From Peromyscus leucopus (lineage: Eukaryota > Chordata > Mammalia > Rodentia > Cricetidae): DNA of 64,000 bases. The notes beneath the pieces were generated by a model. That model was not told the DNA's origin. It did no database searches and worked only from the letters and a program-made list of their open reading frames with translations. A program made the translations under genes and the position numbers. The stretch is taken from assembly GCF_004664715.2 (NCBI RefSeq), contig NC_051072.1:682001-746000 (forward strand). Direction: 5' to 3'. Below are positions 46,170-57,809 of the stretch, piece after piece. Positions within the stretch are counted from its first letter, which is position 1, and each line of letters starts with the position of its first letter.

Positions 46170-46507
46170 AGTCTAACTGTGGCATAGTGGGTAGCCATTC
46201 CAGCTTTGGCTTGGAAGTACCACCCCCTTTGAGGCTTCAGTAACTGTCACGCCTACAAGGCAGAGTCAAGAGAGGACCTCTGAAGACCTGAGATCCAGAT
46301 GGGCGAGATCTCTTGGTTCCTGGATCCTGGACGCTGGAGGTAGACCAAGCAGAGTTCTCCAGAGAATACCGCTGAACTGCACTACACCTTTCCCAGACCC
46401 TGTAACCTATCCCTTCACTTGTAAGTTACCCCACAATGTAAACCTGTCTTTTAACTACATGGAGTTGCCATAATATTTAAACCAATATCTGGCGCCCAAT
46501 GTGGGGG
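46170..46507 (+). mobile_element. Class II ERV LTR with tRNA-Lys primer site
   Basis: LTR tail 'ttgtaagttaccccacaatg' and 'actacatggagttgcc' is followed by 'tatc' and the primer site tggcgcccaatgtggggg at 46,490-46,507, close to the tRNA-Lys1,2 type. Leader sequence continues to about 46,780. The left edge of the LTR is approximate. Confidence 0.6.
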
Positions 46508-46790
46508 ACCCGGAGAGGAAAAACTCCAGCTACACTGTGGAAGCAGAACAACAGAGCAATACAACTACTCATCATTCCTTAAGGCAAAGGCTTCACAAGC
46601 AGATACAGTTTCCATGAGGGAAATCATCCCTGATGGACTGGCTTTAAAGATCGAGTGACACTATTCAAATTTTTCATAAAATAGAAACAGAAGAAACTAC
46701 CAAGAAGAACAGAAAGGAAACTACCAAGAAACAGAAGGAACCACCAAGCTGATTCTAAGGAACTGGTATAACCATAATAAAATTAGAAAG

Positions 46791-46791
<1 letters not shown>

Positions 46792-46837
<46 letters not shown>
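46792..46837. repeat. (CA)n microsatellite
   Basis: 46 bp of ac repeats at the junction of ERV leader and L1-like sequence. Confidence 0.95.
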
Positions 46838-46839
<2 letters not shown>

Positions 46840-46929
46840 CACCCATACCATAGCATATCACTATCCATAATGAATGTTTAGATACTCCCTTTCCCCCACA
46901 AACCAAAACAAAACAAAACCCCCAAACCT

Positions 46930-48230
46930 AAAAACTTCTCAAAGAATTTCACACTTAGATTATAAATCACAACTAATAGGGTTTTATCTCCTAAGGTTGA
47001 CTCAACATATGTAAATCAACACATAATGCAGCATATTAATAGACATAAAGAGAGAAATCACATGAGCATTTCAATGGATGAAAAAGTACCTGATGAACTG
47101 CAAAACACATTGAGGAAGAAACTTGGAATAGATAGAACATCTCTCAACATAATAAAGGCAATGGATGACAAGTGGATGGCCAAACTTTAGTAAGTAGAAG
47201 AAAAACAATGAAAACAGTCCCATGAAAATCTGATATAAGACAAGGGTTACCTATCTGTATTCTTACTGAATAATGTGCTCTATTGTTAACTAGAGAATTA
47301 AGACACTACAGACAGCAAAAGGACAAAAATGTGATCTGAAGCTAAATTATCCTTATATCTAGAAGGCATGATTCTTTATTTAAAGACTTCATATACACCA
47401 CCCAAAACTTATGAATCTGATACTTTCAGTAAAATAGTAGCTTACAAACAACATACAAAAGTCATTAGCCTTTATATACAATAACATACTCTCTGAGAAA
47501 TTGGGGAGAAATGCCCATTCATAATGGGAGATGAATAAGAAGAGGAAGAGGAGGAAAAGGAGGAGGAGGAAATGAGAAGGAAGGGGAAAGTATTTACTGG
47601 GGTAACATTAACCAAGGTGTGAAAGACTACAAGCACTCAGTATGTGGTCTTGGCAAGCCTGGAACTACTATTAGCAAAAATTTTAAAATACTGAAAACAA
47701 TCCAAAGGAAGATATTGGATGATAGAAAGAAACCACATGTTCATGGACTGGCAGAGCTCACACTCTCACACTGACAATACTGATAAAAGCTATCTACACA
47801 GTCAATGCTATCCAGGGCAAAATTCCAATGACATTCATCATAGAACCAGGGGAAAAAAAAGCAACTCATTTGGGAACACAAAAGACCACAGATAACATAA
47901 CTTATACAGAAAAAAAGAACAGTGAGATATATCACATTACTTGACCTCAAACTAGACAACCTAGAGCAAAGGACTGCAAGATACTCATACAAAAAAAACA
48001 ACAACAACAAAACAAACAAAAACAAACAAACAAAACAAAAAAACAAAACAAGACAAAAAAAACCATACATATAATGTCAAGTGATATACAGACTTGAACC
48101 AATATGGTAACAAAAATGTCAAAACCATGTCGTGTACCAGAGCCTTTTCAACAATTAGAGAGGGCAAAACTAGATGTACAGCCGTAAAAGGATAAAACTA
48201 GATCTGTGTATTTCATCCTGTAGAAAAATC
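46930..48230 (+). pseudogene. Ancient L1 ORF2 fragment
   Basis: Nucleotide-level resemblance to the 3' half of L1 ORF2. Landmarks run in order: 'caacataataaaggcaatgg', 'agacaagggttacctatctg', 'agaaggcatgattctttatt', 'ggggtaacattaaccaag', 'aaccacatgttcatggactg' and 'aatgctatccagggcaaaat'. Reverse-transcriptase coding is destroyed by stops and indels. A (CAAA)n tract has expanded at 47,990-48,062. Confidence 0.7.
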
Positions 48231-48276
48231 AGTTGGGACTTGAGAAAATCACTGAATATTAAAAATCCAAAAAAGT

Positions 48277-48416
48277 GCCAGGCATTGATGGCAGTCTATC
48301 ATCTCAGCACTTGGGAGGCAGAGACAGGCAGATATCCATGAGTTACAGGCCAGCATGGTCTAGAGAGTGAGTTTTAGGACAGCCAGGACTATACAGAGAA
48401 ACCCTGTCTCAAAATA
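48277..48416 (+). mobile_element. B1 SINE
   Basis: gtgccaggcattgatggcag, 'ctcagcacttgggaggcag' and 'agagaaaccctgtctcaaa'; diverged about 10-15 percent by eye. Confidence 0.88.
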
Positions 48417-48709
48417 CAAAAATTAAAACAAAAAAAATGCAAAAAAGTATTATAAACACTAATACCAGATTTGCATCAACACGAATACTACATGTACTAT
48501 CAAAAGTCTGCAGAAAAAAAATATCATAGTAAGTAATTTTTTACTGTTACATCATCTGTGGAGTGTGTGTAAGCAAAGAAATGGTTTTTGGAAAAGAATG
48601 AGGTAATTGTCAGACTGGGACAAAAAGGAAATAGGAAAGCAGGAGCAAAAGATAATGGTGTATAGCATTAAATAACAAACTATTACTTTTCTTTGGCTTG
48701 CAACATTAT

Positions 48710-49140
48710 TTTTTCTCTTGCTGCGATAAAAGACTCTTACATGAGTAATGTCAGAAGAAACAGTTTAATATTGCTCATTGTACACAGGCAATGTTTTTAT
48801 TAGTTACTTTTCTGCTATGATTAAACACCATGACCAAGGCAACTTAAAGAGGAATGACTTGACTTGACTTTATGGTACAAAAAGGAGCAAAAAAAGTCCG
48901 GGACAGAGGGAGGGGATAGCAGCAAGCTGCATGGTGGCTGAAGCAGGAAGCTGGGCATTCCCATCCTCAATGGAAGCAGGAAGCAGAGAGCAAACTGGAT
49001 GCAGAGGGAGCTTTTTATTCTCAAAGTTCACCTACAGTGACCTACTCCTAACCTCCCCAAATAGGGCCACCAGCTCAGGGAACAAATGTTCAAATGCCTA
49101 AGACTACAGGATGCATTTCTTATTCAAACCATGACGCCGT
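48710..49140 (-). repeat. Rodent interspersed repeats, minus strand
   Basis: 48,795-49,140 has 'ttagttacttttctgctatg', 'caccatgaccaaggcaact' and 'atagggccaccagctcagg', the reverse of a common rodent LTR/URR-type repeat. A second short piece is at 48,710-48,780. Confidence 0.5.
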
Positions 49141-49339
49141 GGACCGTGGTGAGAACGGGCAGCAGTAGCTGAAGCAACTGCTCATGTCTCAGCAGTCAGG
49201 AAGCAAAGGAAGAGGGATGAATGGCTGTTCTCAGTTCATTTTCTCCTTTTATACAATCCAGGATCCTAGGTCAAAATAGATGGTTCCTTACCATAATCAA
49301 CAGGTCTGACCACAACCCCAAAAACAAACACCCCAAACT

Positions 49340-49747
49340 CTGCCAGAATCAGGGATGAATGAGTTAAAAAGTATTTTCCAAATTCTTTACACTTGCAAAG
49401 TTTCTCTCCAGAACAAATACTCTCTTAGACAAAGCTCAAGGTACCACATAATACCTTGTCACATACGTCACACTTGCAGGGATTCTCTTGAGAATGAGCC
49501 CTTTGATGTTTCTTAAAGTCTGAAGTACAGTTAAACAATTTGCCACATTCTTCATATCTGTAAGTTTTCTCTACAGTAGGAAGTACCTCATGTTTAATAA
49601 AGACTTAAAGATTAATAAAGGTAAGGTTTCTCTTCAGAATGATTTTTTTGGTGTTGTTCAAAGCCTGAAATATGGTCAAGTTTTGACACATTATTTACAT
49701 TTGTGGGGTTTCTCTCCAGTGTGAATTTACTGGTGTTAGCTAAGTCT
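49340..49747 (-). pseudogene. Eroded 3' tail of the unit E finger exon
   Basis: After the stop at 49,748 the minus strand still shows four or five finger-like units: one with two stops then IHTGEKP, one with KCK*C, then YRYEECGKLFNCTSDFKKH, CKCDVCDKVLCGTLSFV and CKCKEFGKYFLTHSS. Stops and lost ligands show that it is no longer coding. The ancestral array was therefore about 20 fingers long. Confidence 0.8.
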
Positions 49748-51207
49748 TCAGCAACTATAAAATACTTCGCCACATTCTTCCCATTTGTAAGGTTTTTCTT
49801 CATTATGGAGTAATTTGTGCAGAGTAAGGTATGAATGAGTAGAAAAAGCTTTTCCACATTCTTCACACTTGTAGGGTTTCTCTCCACTATGAATTCTCTG
49901 GTGTTTAGAACGTCCTGAGCGAGTACAAAAGACCTTCCCACACACTTCACACTTGTAGGGATTTTGAGAATGAATTCTTTGATGTTCCTTAAGGAGTGAA
50001 GGGTAGCTATATGATTTCCCACATTCTTCACATTTGTAGGGTTTCTCTCCAGAATGACCAAGTCTGTGCCTCATAAGGTATGAATGAGTAGAAAAGGCTT
50101 TTCCACATTCCTCACAATTGTAGAGTTTCACTTCAGCATGAATTCTTTGGTGTTTAGAAAGTTCTGAGCGAGTTCTAAACATACTGCCACATATTTCACA
50201 ACTGTATGGTTTCACTCCAGAATGAATTCTTTGATGTTCCTTAAGGATTGAAGGATAACAAAATGTTTTGCCACATTCTTCACATTTGTATGGTTTCTCT
50301 CTAGAATGGCCTAATTTGTGTCGAATGAGGTATGAATGAGTAGAAAAGGCTTTTCCACATTCCTCACAGCTGTAGAGTTTCACCTCAGCATGAATTCTCT
50401 GGTGCTTAGAAAGGTCTGAGCTAGTTCTAAACGTGCTGCCACATACTTCACACTTGTAGGGTTTCACTCCAGAATGGATAATTTGATGCCCCTTCAGGTT
50501 TGAACGATAGTAAAACGTTTTACCACATTCTTCACACTGGTAGGGTTTCTCTCCAGTATGAATTCTTTGGTGTTGGTGAAAGTATGTAGATCTACGGAAT
50601 GCTTTGCCACATTCTTCACAACGATATGGTTTCTCTCCAGAATGAATTCTTTGATGTTGTTTTAGGGTTGAGGGGTAGGAAAAGGCTTTACCACATTCTT
50701 CACACCGGTAAGGATTTTCTGCAGAATGAATTCTTTGATGTTGCTTAAGGAATGAAGGTAAATAAAATGCTTTGCCACATTCTTCACACTTGCAGAGATT
50801 CTCTGCAGAATGAGTTCTTTGATGTTGCTTAAGTAATGAAGGGAAATAAAATGCTTTTGCACATTCCTCACACTTGTAAGGCTTTTCTCCAGAATGAATT
50901 TTCTTGTGTATGTAAAGTGCTGAGCGAGTACTAAAGGCCTTGCCACATTCCTCACACTTGTATGGTTTCTCTCCTGTATGAATTCTCTGGTGTATAGAAA
51001 GTGCTGAGTGAGCACTAAAGACCTTCCCACATTCTTCACACTTGTAGGGTTTCTCCACAGGATGAATTCTCTGGTGTTGAATAAGGAGTGAGTTCCAATC
51101 AAAGGCCTTGTCAAATTCTTGACATTTATAGGGTGTTCCCCCTAGTGAGTAAAAGTTGAGATATGAATAAAATCTGAGCAACAGTCCTTTATATTTATGG
51201 TATTTAT
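49748..51207 (-). CDS. Zinc-finger exon of KZFP unit E: 15 C2H2 fingers
   Basis: DNA-binding exon of the only intact KZFP in the window. Exon start 51,207 (acceptor CATATTAAAG) restores the KRAB phase: DKYHKYKG, a short spacer, one degenerate finger whose second cysteine is Phe (KCQEFDKAF), then 15 complete C2H2 fingers, and a truncated 16th (YKWEECGEVFYSC) ending in a stop. With KRAB A from its ATG and KRAB b, the coding length is 124+96+1,460 = 1,680 bp, giving 559 residues. Fingers 8-10, 11-13 and 14-16 are three tandem copies of one 3-finger module (key helices RTSSDL/RTRSEL, STHSYL, CYPSIL/SYPSLL). The linker between fingers 13 and 14 is one residue short (HSQNP), and finger 6 has Phe for the core Leu. 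The acceptor has a weak pyrimidine tract, so an alternative cannot be excluded. Confidence 0.88.
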
Positions 51208-51239
51208 CTTTAATATGGACACTGTTACTCATACTTATA

Positions 51240-52940
51240 ATTTTATAGACAAATGAGAAACTACATTTCCATACCTATATTCACTGTAGTGAAATTCAGA
51301 AAACATTGTAGATGGAAACAATATAAACTTCTATTGAAAGATGAAGACAAAAAATAATGTAGAAAATATTGAAGCCATTATCCAAGTTAAATGGCTAAGG
51401 AAGTTGTACCATCAGAAATAATAAAAACTTCTTAAGGGCATTATGCTAGGAGACATAAGGCCACTAGACAAATTGTTTGATCAAACACAAAAAGTGTATT
51501 ATCTATATTGGGTACTTTTCTGTGCTGTGAAAAAATACCATGACTAAGGTAAATTTACAGAACCATATGAGTGCATCATGGAGGACCATATGAAAGCAAA
51601 CAGCAGGCAGGGGGACCGGAGTCCAAGCTGTGGCTCATACTGTGCCCAAACCATGAAGCAGAAGAACAAACTAGCAGTAGAGGGAGGATTCTAACATAAC
51701 TCCCAGTTATGTACCACATCCAGCAAGGCTAGGGACCAAGGATTCAGAGACAGGAATCCCTGAGGAGACATTCTCATTCAACTGCAGCAGCCAAACTTGA
51801 ATATCTGGATGTTAATTTTGATTGTCTTAAATTAAATAAATGTATAAACACACAGTTTTTATCTTAAGAATAGAGTTTTAGTTTTGGATGTTTGAAAAGA
51901 TTTGTTTTCTAACAAGTTAACCACTTATAATACTGTTAAACAATAGATTTCAAGAGTAGAAGACAGTATTTTATGTTAACTTTTCATAAAAAGAAAATAA
52001 ATTCCTGAAAGATACAGACTTATGTAAAACTCTGAAGTTTGTGTATAAATGACAGACTCTTGATAAAGACAAACATTACTGTCAATGAGTAAACCATAAA
52101 GCTAGCCTATTTGTACTCATTCATGAGATAAAGCAATTGAAAAACAAAATATACAGGACATAAAAACATGGGATCATATTTACCCATGAAGTGGAAATAT
52201 ATAGTCCTGATGTTCACAGAACTAATGCTCATATATTTATAAAAAAATTTTTTTATATTGTCCTGAATTGCTTAGCATTGGACATTTGACTCACAGAAAT
52301 ATATAAGTTGCATGTGAAGAAATAATTTAAGGAACTTAGAGTACAAAATAGTAACACAGAAAATAGAACTGCAAAATAAGAAAAAGATTAGTGAGTCCAT
52401 AAAATTCTGAAGACCTACTGATGGTCATCAGAAATTTCCTTCTAGGTGTGTAGCTTTTATTTAGGATGTTATACCTACAAAGGGAGTGCATTTTAAATGA
52501 CATAGGTATGTCATACAAAAAAAAATCACTAGAATACAGCATAGTCATTTATAGCTTGATGAGAAATTTGTAATTAACAAGATGCACAAGACATGGACGA
52601 AATTCATGTCTAAAGTTACTGCACTTTGTCTTTGGAAATGTGTGGGAATTTTCTCAGTGGTAGAAAACAGTAAAAAATCAGTTACAATATGAACTCGGCA
52701 CAATTAAGAACTCTGACTCACTGTAAATATAGGCAGAGCTCACTGGAGGGTAAGAACAAAGCTTAGAGACTTAAACCACCAGACGTCTGGCAGATGTCCT
52801 TCTGTGACAGCAAAAGACAGAGAAGGAGAGCCTTAAAAAATGACTCTACCAGAACACTCTGTCTCAATGCTCAAGATAAAGCCCAGCTTTTTGTTGGATC
52901 TCTGAATCCCCCACTCTGTCCACTCTCCCCTCATTCCTAC
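51240..52940. other. Intron 3 of unit E with repeats
   Basis: 51,500-51,790 is a minus-strand rodent repeat ('gtgctgtgaaaaaataccatg', paralogous in type to 48.8 kb). 52,170-52,240 and 52,720-52,830 align with introns of units C and B. No gene. Confidence 0.55.
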
Positions 52941-52944
52941 ACAC

Positions 52945-53040
52945 CTGGATGCACAGGGGCTGCTGCTTGTCTCTTCACGTCTGAAGGGCCTTGTCTTTGT
53001 TCCAGAAATGTGACCAGGTATGGCTTACAGGAAGCAAGAC
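52945..53040 (-). CDS. KRAB b-box exon of KZFP unit E
   Basis: 96-bp minus-strand exon with acceptor CAACAG (AG at 53,042-53,041) and GTGTG donor. Reads GLASCKPYLVTFLEQRQGP then SDVKRQAAAPVHP, open and in phase with both neighbours. The b-box strengthens KRAB A repression. An ERV fragment (53.15-54.3 kb) sits in the intron between it and KRAB A; it would have to be spliced out. Confidence 0.87.
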
Positions 53041-53154
53041 CTGTTGTGGGGGAAGGGGAACATCATTGTTAGTGTTTTCTACTGGGAATGAGCATCCTAT
53101 TCCATTATTAAGCTTATAAGAAAAGACTAAAGAATTGTAGAAAATTAGTAATAC

Positions 53155-53430
53155 TTATTAAATAAGAAACACAGAACCAATGTAAAAGAGAAAGCCAAGA
53201 GGTCAGAGCTCAGAGCTAAAACCTTACCCTTTCTCCTGCGGTGGTCCTACCTCTCCGAAAGAGACCTACTTCCTGTGTGTTTGTCTTTACATAGTCTTTC
53301 TGTTCTGCCTTCTCATTGGTTGCAAACCCAAATACATGACTGCCTCGTCACTGCCTGTAAGTACAGCCCTCCAGGTCTTAAAGGCGTGAGTCTCCAATGC
53401 TGGCTATATCCCTGAACACACAGAGACTTT
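53155..53430 (-). mobile_element. ERV LTR (family Y), 3' part, minus strand
   Basis: On the minus strand: CAACCAATGAGAAGGCAGAA, a TATGTAAAGAC-like TATA region and a terminal TTATTTAATAAG. Matches 62,785-63,236. It abuts the pro-pol fragment, so it may be the 3' LTR of a deleted provirus. Confidence 0.6.
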
Positions 53431-54480
53431 TCTAGCTCTGTCTTTTTCTTGTAAGGGTATTGAAAAGAAACAGTCTTTCAAATCAATAACTATGAGAGGC
53501 CATCCTTTTGGTAACAGAGTAGGCAAAGGAATTCCAGATTGTAGAGAGCCCACTGGCTGAATTACTTTGTTAATTGCTCTAAGGTCTGTTACCATTTTCC
53601 ATTTACCAGATTTCTTTTTAATAACAAATACAGGAGAATTCCAAGGGCTGGTTGATTCTTCAATATGCTGAGCATTTAACTGTTCTTCTACCAGCTATTC
53701 TAAAGCCTGGAGTTTCTCTGTTGTTAAAGGCCATTGCTGGACCCATACAGGCTTGTCTGTTAACCATTTTAAAGGTAGAGCTGTTGGTGTCTTTGGAAGA
53801 TCATCAGTTGTTGTGCCCTGTTCTTGTATAATATGGGATGGCTGGTGACTACTCATTAGAATAATATCTTCTAATATTTCTCTCAGAAACATGTGCTAGT
53901 TTATGATTTGTTTCTGAGATTGGAGGGATGTTAATCTGAGTATTCCATTGTTGCAACAAGTCTCAACCCCACAGGTTCATAGCTATGTTAGCCACATATG
54001 GTTTTAATTTTCCTCTCTGTCCTTCTGGACCTATACATTCGAGCCATCTCGCACTCTGTTTCACCTGAGATAATGTCCCAATTCCTAACAGTTGAATGTT
54101 TACCTCCTGAAGAGGCCAAGTTTGATGCCAAAATTCTGGTGCAATTATGGTAACATCCGCACCTGTGTCTACCAGACCAGACAACAAAACACCATTTACT
54201 TTTATTGTTAATTTTGGTCTTTGTTCATTAATAGAAGTTTGCCAAAAAATTATCTTTTTCTCCTGAATTTTTTATTCTCTCTGTTTCATCATCCTGACCA
54301 GCATGATTTATTCCAATAGGCATTTGGTTATTTAATTGCTCTGAGCAGGGGTTCTCTCTACGGCTGCAGGAAAGGTTTGAACTGGATTTGCTATGGACGC
54401 CTGCATGAGGCCCCTCTGGGAGTTTCCCGAAGACTGAGGCAAAGGATTACCCTGTCTGTCCGTTGTGCTCCATGCCTCAT
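53431..54480 (-). pseudogene. Class II ERV protease-polymerase fragment
   Basis: Old betaretrovirus-like (ERVK) coding sequence in intron 2 of unit E. The minus strand shows an aspartic protease active site (LVDTGADVTII, near 54,175), then the connection to reverse transcriptase (TDKPVWVQQWPL, near 53,745; SPWNSP near 53,640) and the RT N-terminal part ([14 protein letters not shown], 53,595; IDLKDCFF, near 53,485). These lie in different frames with stops between them, and RT ends before its YXDD motif, where the LTR begins. Gag, most of pol and env are missing. It cannot encode an enzyme. It lies antisense to nothing: its strand is the same as that of the host gene, so it could affect splicing or polyadenylation of unit E. 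Confidence 0.85.
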
Positions 54481-54615
54481 AGTACTGAGTTTATAGAATT
54501 ACAACCAGAATGAAGGAAACATATTAAAAACCAAAAACAATCAATCAAAAAGCCACATTAAAAACACAAGAAAAAATACAATAAAATATTTCTTAGCATA
54601 TCCGCAATCTCCCTA

Positions 54616-54975
<360 letters not shown>

Positions 54976-55025
54976 TCAGGATAAGAAAAAAGCTAGAAGT
55001 GCTTCAGACATAGATAAGTAGCTGC

Positions 55026-55370
55026 TGTGGAACAATCTTTTTGTACACTGTGAAGATTTATCACTTGGATTGGTTTACTAAAAAGTTGAATGGCTGATAC
55101 CTAGGCAGGATTTTTGGGGCAGGACTTCTGTGAAAAAGGGAGGAGTCTTAGTAGTTTTGAGCCAAACCTGGAAGAAGCAACTTGGGAAGTTCATAGATGA
55201 GGTAAACGAGTCTTAGGGCAGCATATAGATGAATAGAAATGAGTTAATTTAAGTTGTAAGAGCTGACTGGAGACAAGCCTAAGCTACTGGCCTATCATTT
55301 ATAATTAATAGTAAGTCTCAGTTTGGTTATTTGGGAGCAGCTGCTGGGTTACAGAGAAACTCTGCCTACA
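55026..55370 (+). mobile_element. ERV LTR (family X), solo, full length
   Basis: TGTGGAACAATC to CTGCCTACA, 345 bp, in intron 1 of unit E. 'ttggattggtttactaaaaa', 'gaaatgagttaatttaagtt', 'ataattaatagtaagtctca'. No convincing target duplication. Confidence 0.75.
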
Positions 55371-55429
55371 AGTAATATTCCTAAGACACTTCTGATATGG
55401 TCATATGATATCATCCTTGGTCTCACAAG

Positions 55430-55830
55430 GGTCACCCATAATCCATCTTCAAGCAGAGAGAATGCAGAGATCCTATTATCTCATATGGATATTTGACTTA
55501 CAACACATATAAACATTTCTCACAGGAAAAAGTCATGGTGAGGGAGAATGTACTTATTAACCTTTAATATGCACAATCATGAATGTGAAATGCAACGAAA
55601 GTATAGATTCTGATGTAGAAGCTCTGGTAGAGTTATGGTTTACTGAATTTGTACAGAGTTCAACAGTGATGCTAATGCCAGTACACCAAGAAATGAGATG
55701 GATAAGCAGAACAGTAGGATGAACTCACAGACAAAATGGAATCACAAGTATTTCAAAAAATTACAAATTACTAAGTGTAGTAATAACATTGTTTAAAGAT
55801 TTAAAATACACTTAGACAACCTTCTAACTT
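55430..55830. other. Duplicated intron 1 block of unit E
   Basis: Paralogue of 4.86-5.22 and 30.99-31.37 kb. Confidence 0.6.
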
Positions 55831-55839
55831 TTCTCACCT

Positions 55840-56835
55840 CTATTTTCCTCTTGTATGTTTTCCTTTTTCAGAGAGCTATTTGTGCATTTGCTGTAATCCT
55901 ACAGCAGGCCTTGAGCTCATGATACCTATGCCTTGGTATCCAGACGTCAAGAATTACAATTTGTGATGCTACTTGCTATTTTTTTATTTTAATACTTTCT
56001 ACACTTCAGTGTTTTTTCTTATCACATAGAATTCTAAAAATGATCTATGAGAGCAGTGATAACACTTTTCCTATGATTAAATATCAAAAATATGAGAAAT
56101 GTTCATTTTAATTTTGTAATAACTGTTACAAGGGTACTTTGCATAAGTCTTCATACCAGTTTCTTATGCTCATCTATCTGGTCAAATACTTTTCTTCTGT
56201 TTACAATGTACAAAATCTTGCTTTCTAAGCATCTGAAATATACACTATATTCTGGTTACCTACAGCCACTACTCTGGGCCACAATTCCATAAGCTTCTTT
56301 ATCCTATCTAACTTTACCAGAGTGTTCATTCATCAGTGTCTCCTCAGGCCTCTCTTCCTCTTGAGCCTGACCCACATAAGTGTGTGACAGAGCAATCATG
56401 AATTTTTGTATTTAGTCAACACGTTTTGCAATAATGACTAGGAGTGTAGAATTGGAACCCTGAAAAAGACATGAGAGACCAAATGTCATATCTTTATTAG
56501 AAACAGACTGTAAATTTATTTAAACTGCTACTTCTAATATCAATGACAGATGCTTCATTCTGTATGACAGATGTCTCAGTATGACTGATTTTTAAAATAC
56601 TCATAACACTATTATTACATGTTCCTAATGAAATATTAGTTGCAGTCCATCCTATAAACAGGACTCAAACTCTCATCCATATGATTCTTATTTAGTAACC
56701 TCAAAGAGAACAATTAAATATAGTCTTTGAAAGAGTCTGCTAGACAAACACATGGAACTGCTCATCTCATAATATACCACTGCATTTGAAAACAACTATG
56801 GAGGGGCTCATTGACAGAAATATTTACAACGGTGT
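55840..56835. other. Intron 1 of unit E, no gene
   Basis: 56,620-56,835 aligns with 33,830-34,060 of unit C. The rest is AT-rich with no domain-bearing frame. Confidence 0.5.
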
Positions 56836-56837
56836 AA

Positions 56838-57175
56838 CTGGATGTTTCCTGTCTCAACTACCTGGTCCCAAATAACTGACTCAGAGGCTAAATATGAATT
56901 ATAACTGTTCACCCAATAGCTCAGGCTTGTTACTAGCTAACATTTACACTGAAACTCGATTCTTATCTATGCTTAGCTATGTGACTTGGTACTTTTTCTT
57001 AGTACAGCATTCTCATCTTGCTTCTCTGAGTTTTCCAGCAACTCTGTGACTCCACCCTTCCTCTTCCCAGGATTTTCGCACTCAATCTCTTCCTGCCCAG
57101 CTATTAGCCAATCAGCTTTTTATTAGCAGTGAGAGTAATACTTATTCATAGTGTACAAAGAATGATCCAGAGAAC
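56838..57175 (-). mobile_element. ERV LTR (family X), minus strand
   Basis: Reverse-complement family X: 'ccaatagctcaggcttgtta', 'gctattagccaatcagcttt', 'ttattcatagtgtacaaag'. It splits the block that is continuous in unit C (33.8-34.3 kb), so it inserted after the C/E duplication. Confidence 0.7.
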
Positions 57176-57199
57176 AACTGAAATGGAGAAAATAAAGAA

Positions 57200-57800
57200 A
57201 ACCTGTACTTCTCATTGTTATTCTCTGTATATATGTTTTTGACTGACTCCTATTTAAATCTTTCTAAATACCTTATATTGCTACTTTCCATGGCCTCTGA
57301 CATATGTATGCCACAGAAATCACCAGTAACTGAATGTTATCACCCAGCACAACTTCACTTCAGCATTTTCCAAGAATGGCATGCTTAACATAACAAGGTT
57401 ACTACTTGAGTTTGCTTTAAAAAAAGCAATTCTTTCCCTTTACCTCAGTCACTCACAAAAACATTAAGAATAAAAATAAAGAGTCTGTAAAGAAAGGGAC
57501 AGGAATGGATAGCATAAAATATTAGAGGAAAAAAATCTCACGTTGGCAGTTTGGTGTCCTGGCTGAATGTGACAATAACACATGTGAAGGACGGTGAAGG
57601 ATGTGGTTGTCATATCCACACGCAGAACTGGAGTTCTGTTCAGGCTAAATGTAAAGAAGCATTCCATACACAGCTAAACTTGTGGTGTGAAAAGACAGGG
57701 GCAGGCATCCAAGTTACAGAGAGAGAGAGAGGAATGCAAACCACTAAGGGCTGCATCAGTCAAGAACTGAAGAGAGAAATGGGAAAGGATTGAAATATCA
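57200..57800. other. Duplicated first-intron block of unit E
   Basis: 57,230-57,460 aligns with 34,110-34,340, and 57,565-57,800 with 34,440-34,640 of unit C. Non-coding. Confidence 0.6.
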
Positions 57801-57809
57801 GACTAAATG

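Noticed and set aside
49612..51114. Second-frame open frames over the finger exons (rich in NVKNV / ILERNPTS)
   Set aside because: They are the +1 shadow of the repetitive finger codons, as seen over every KZFP array; the same applies at 26.7-27.8 kb and 41.2 kb.
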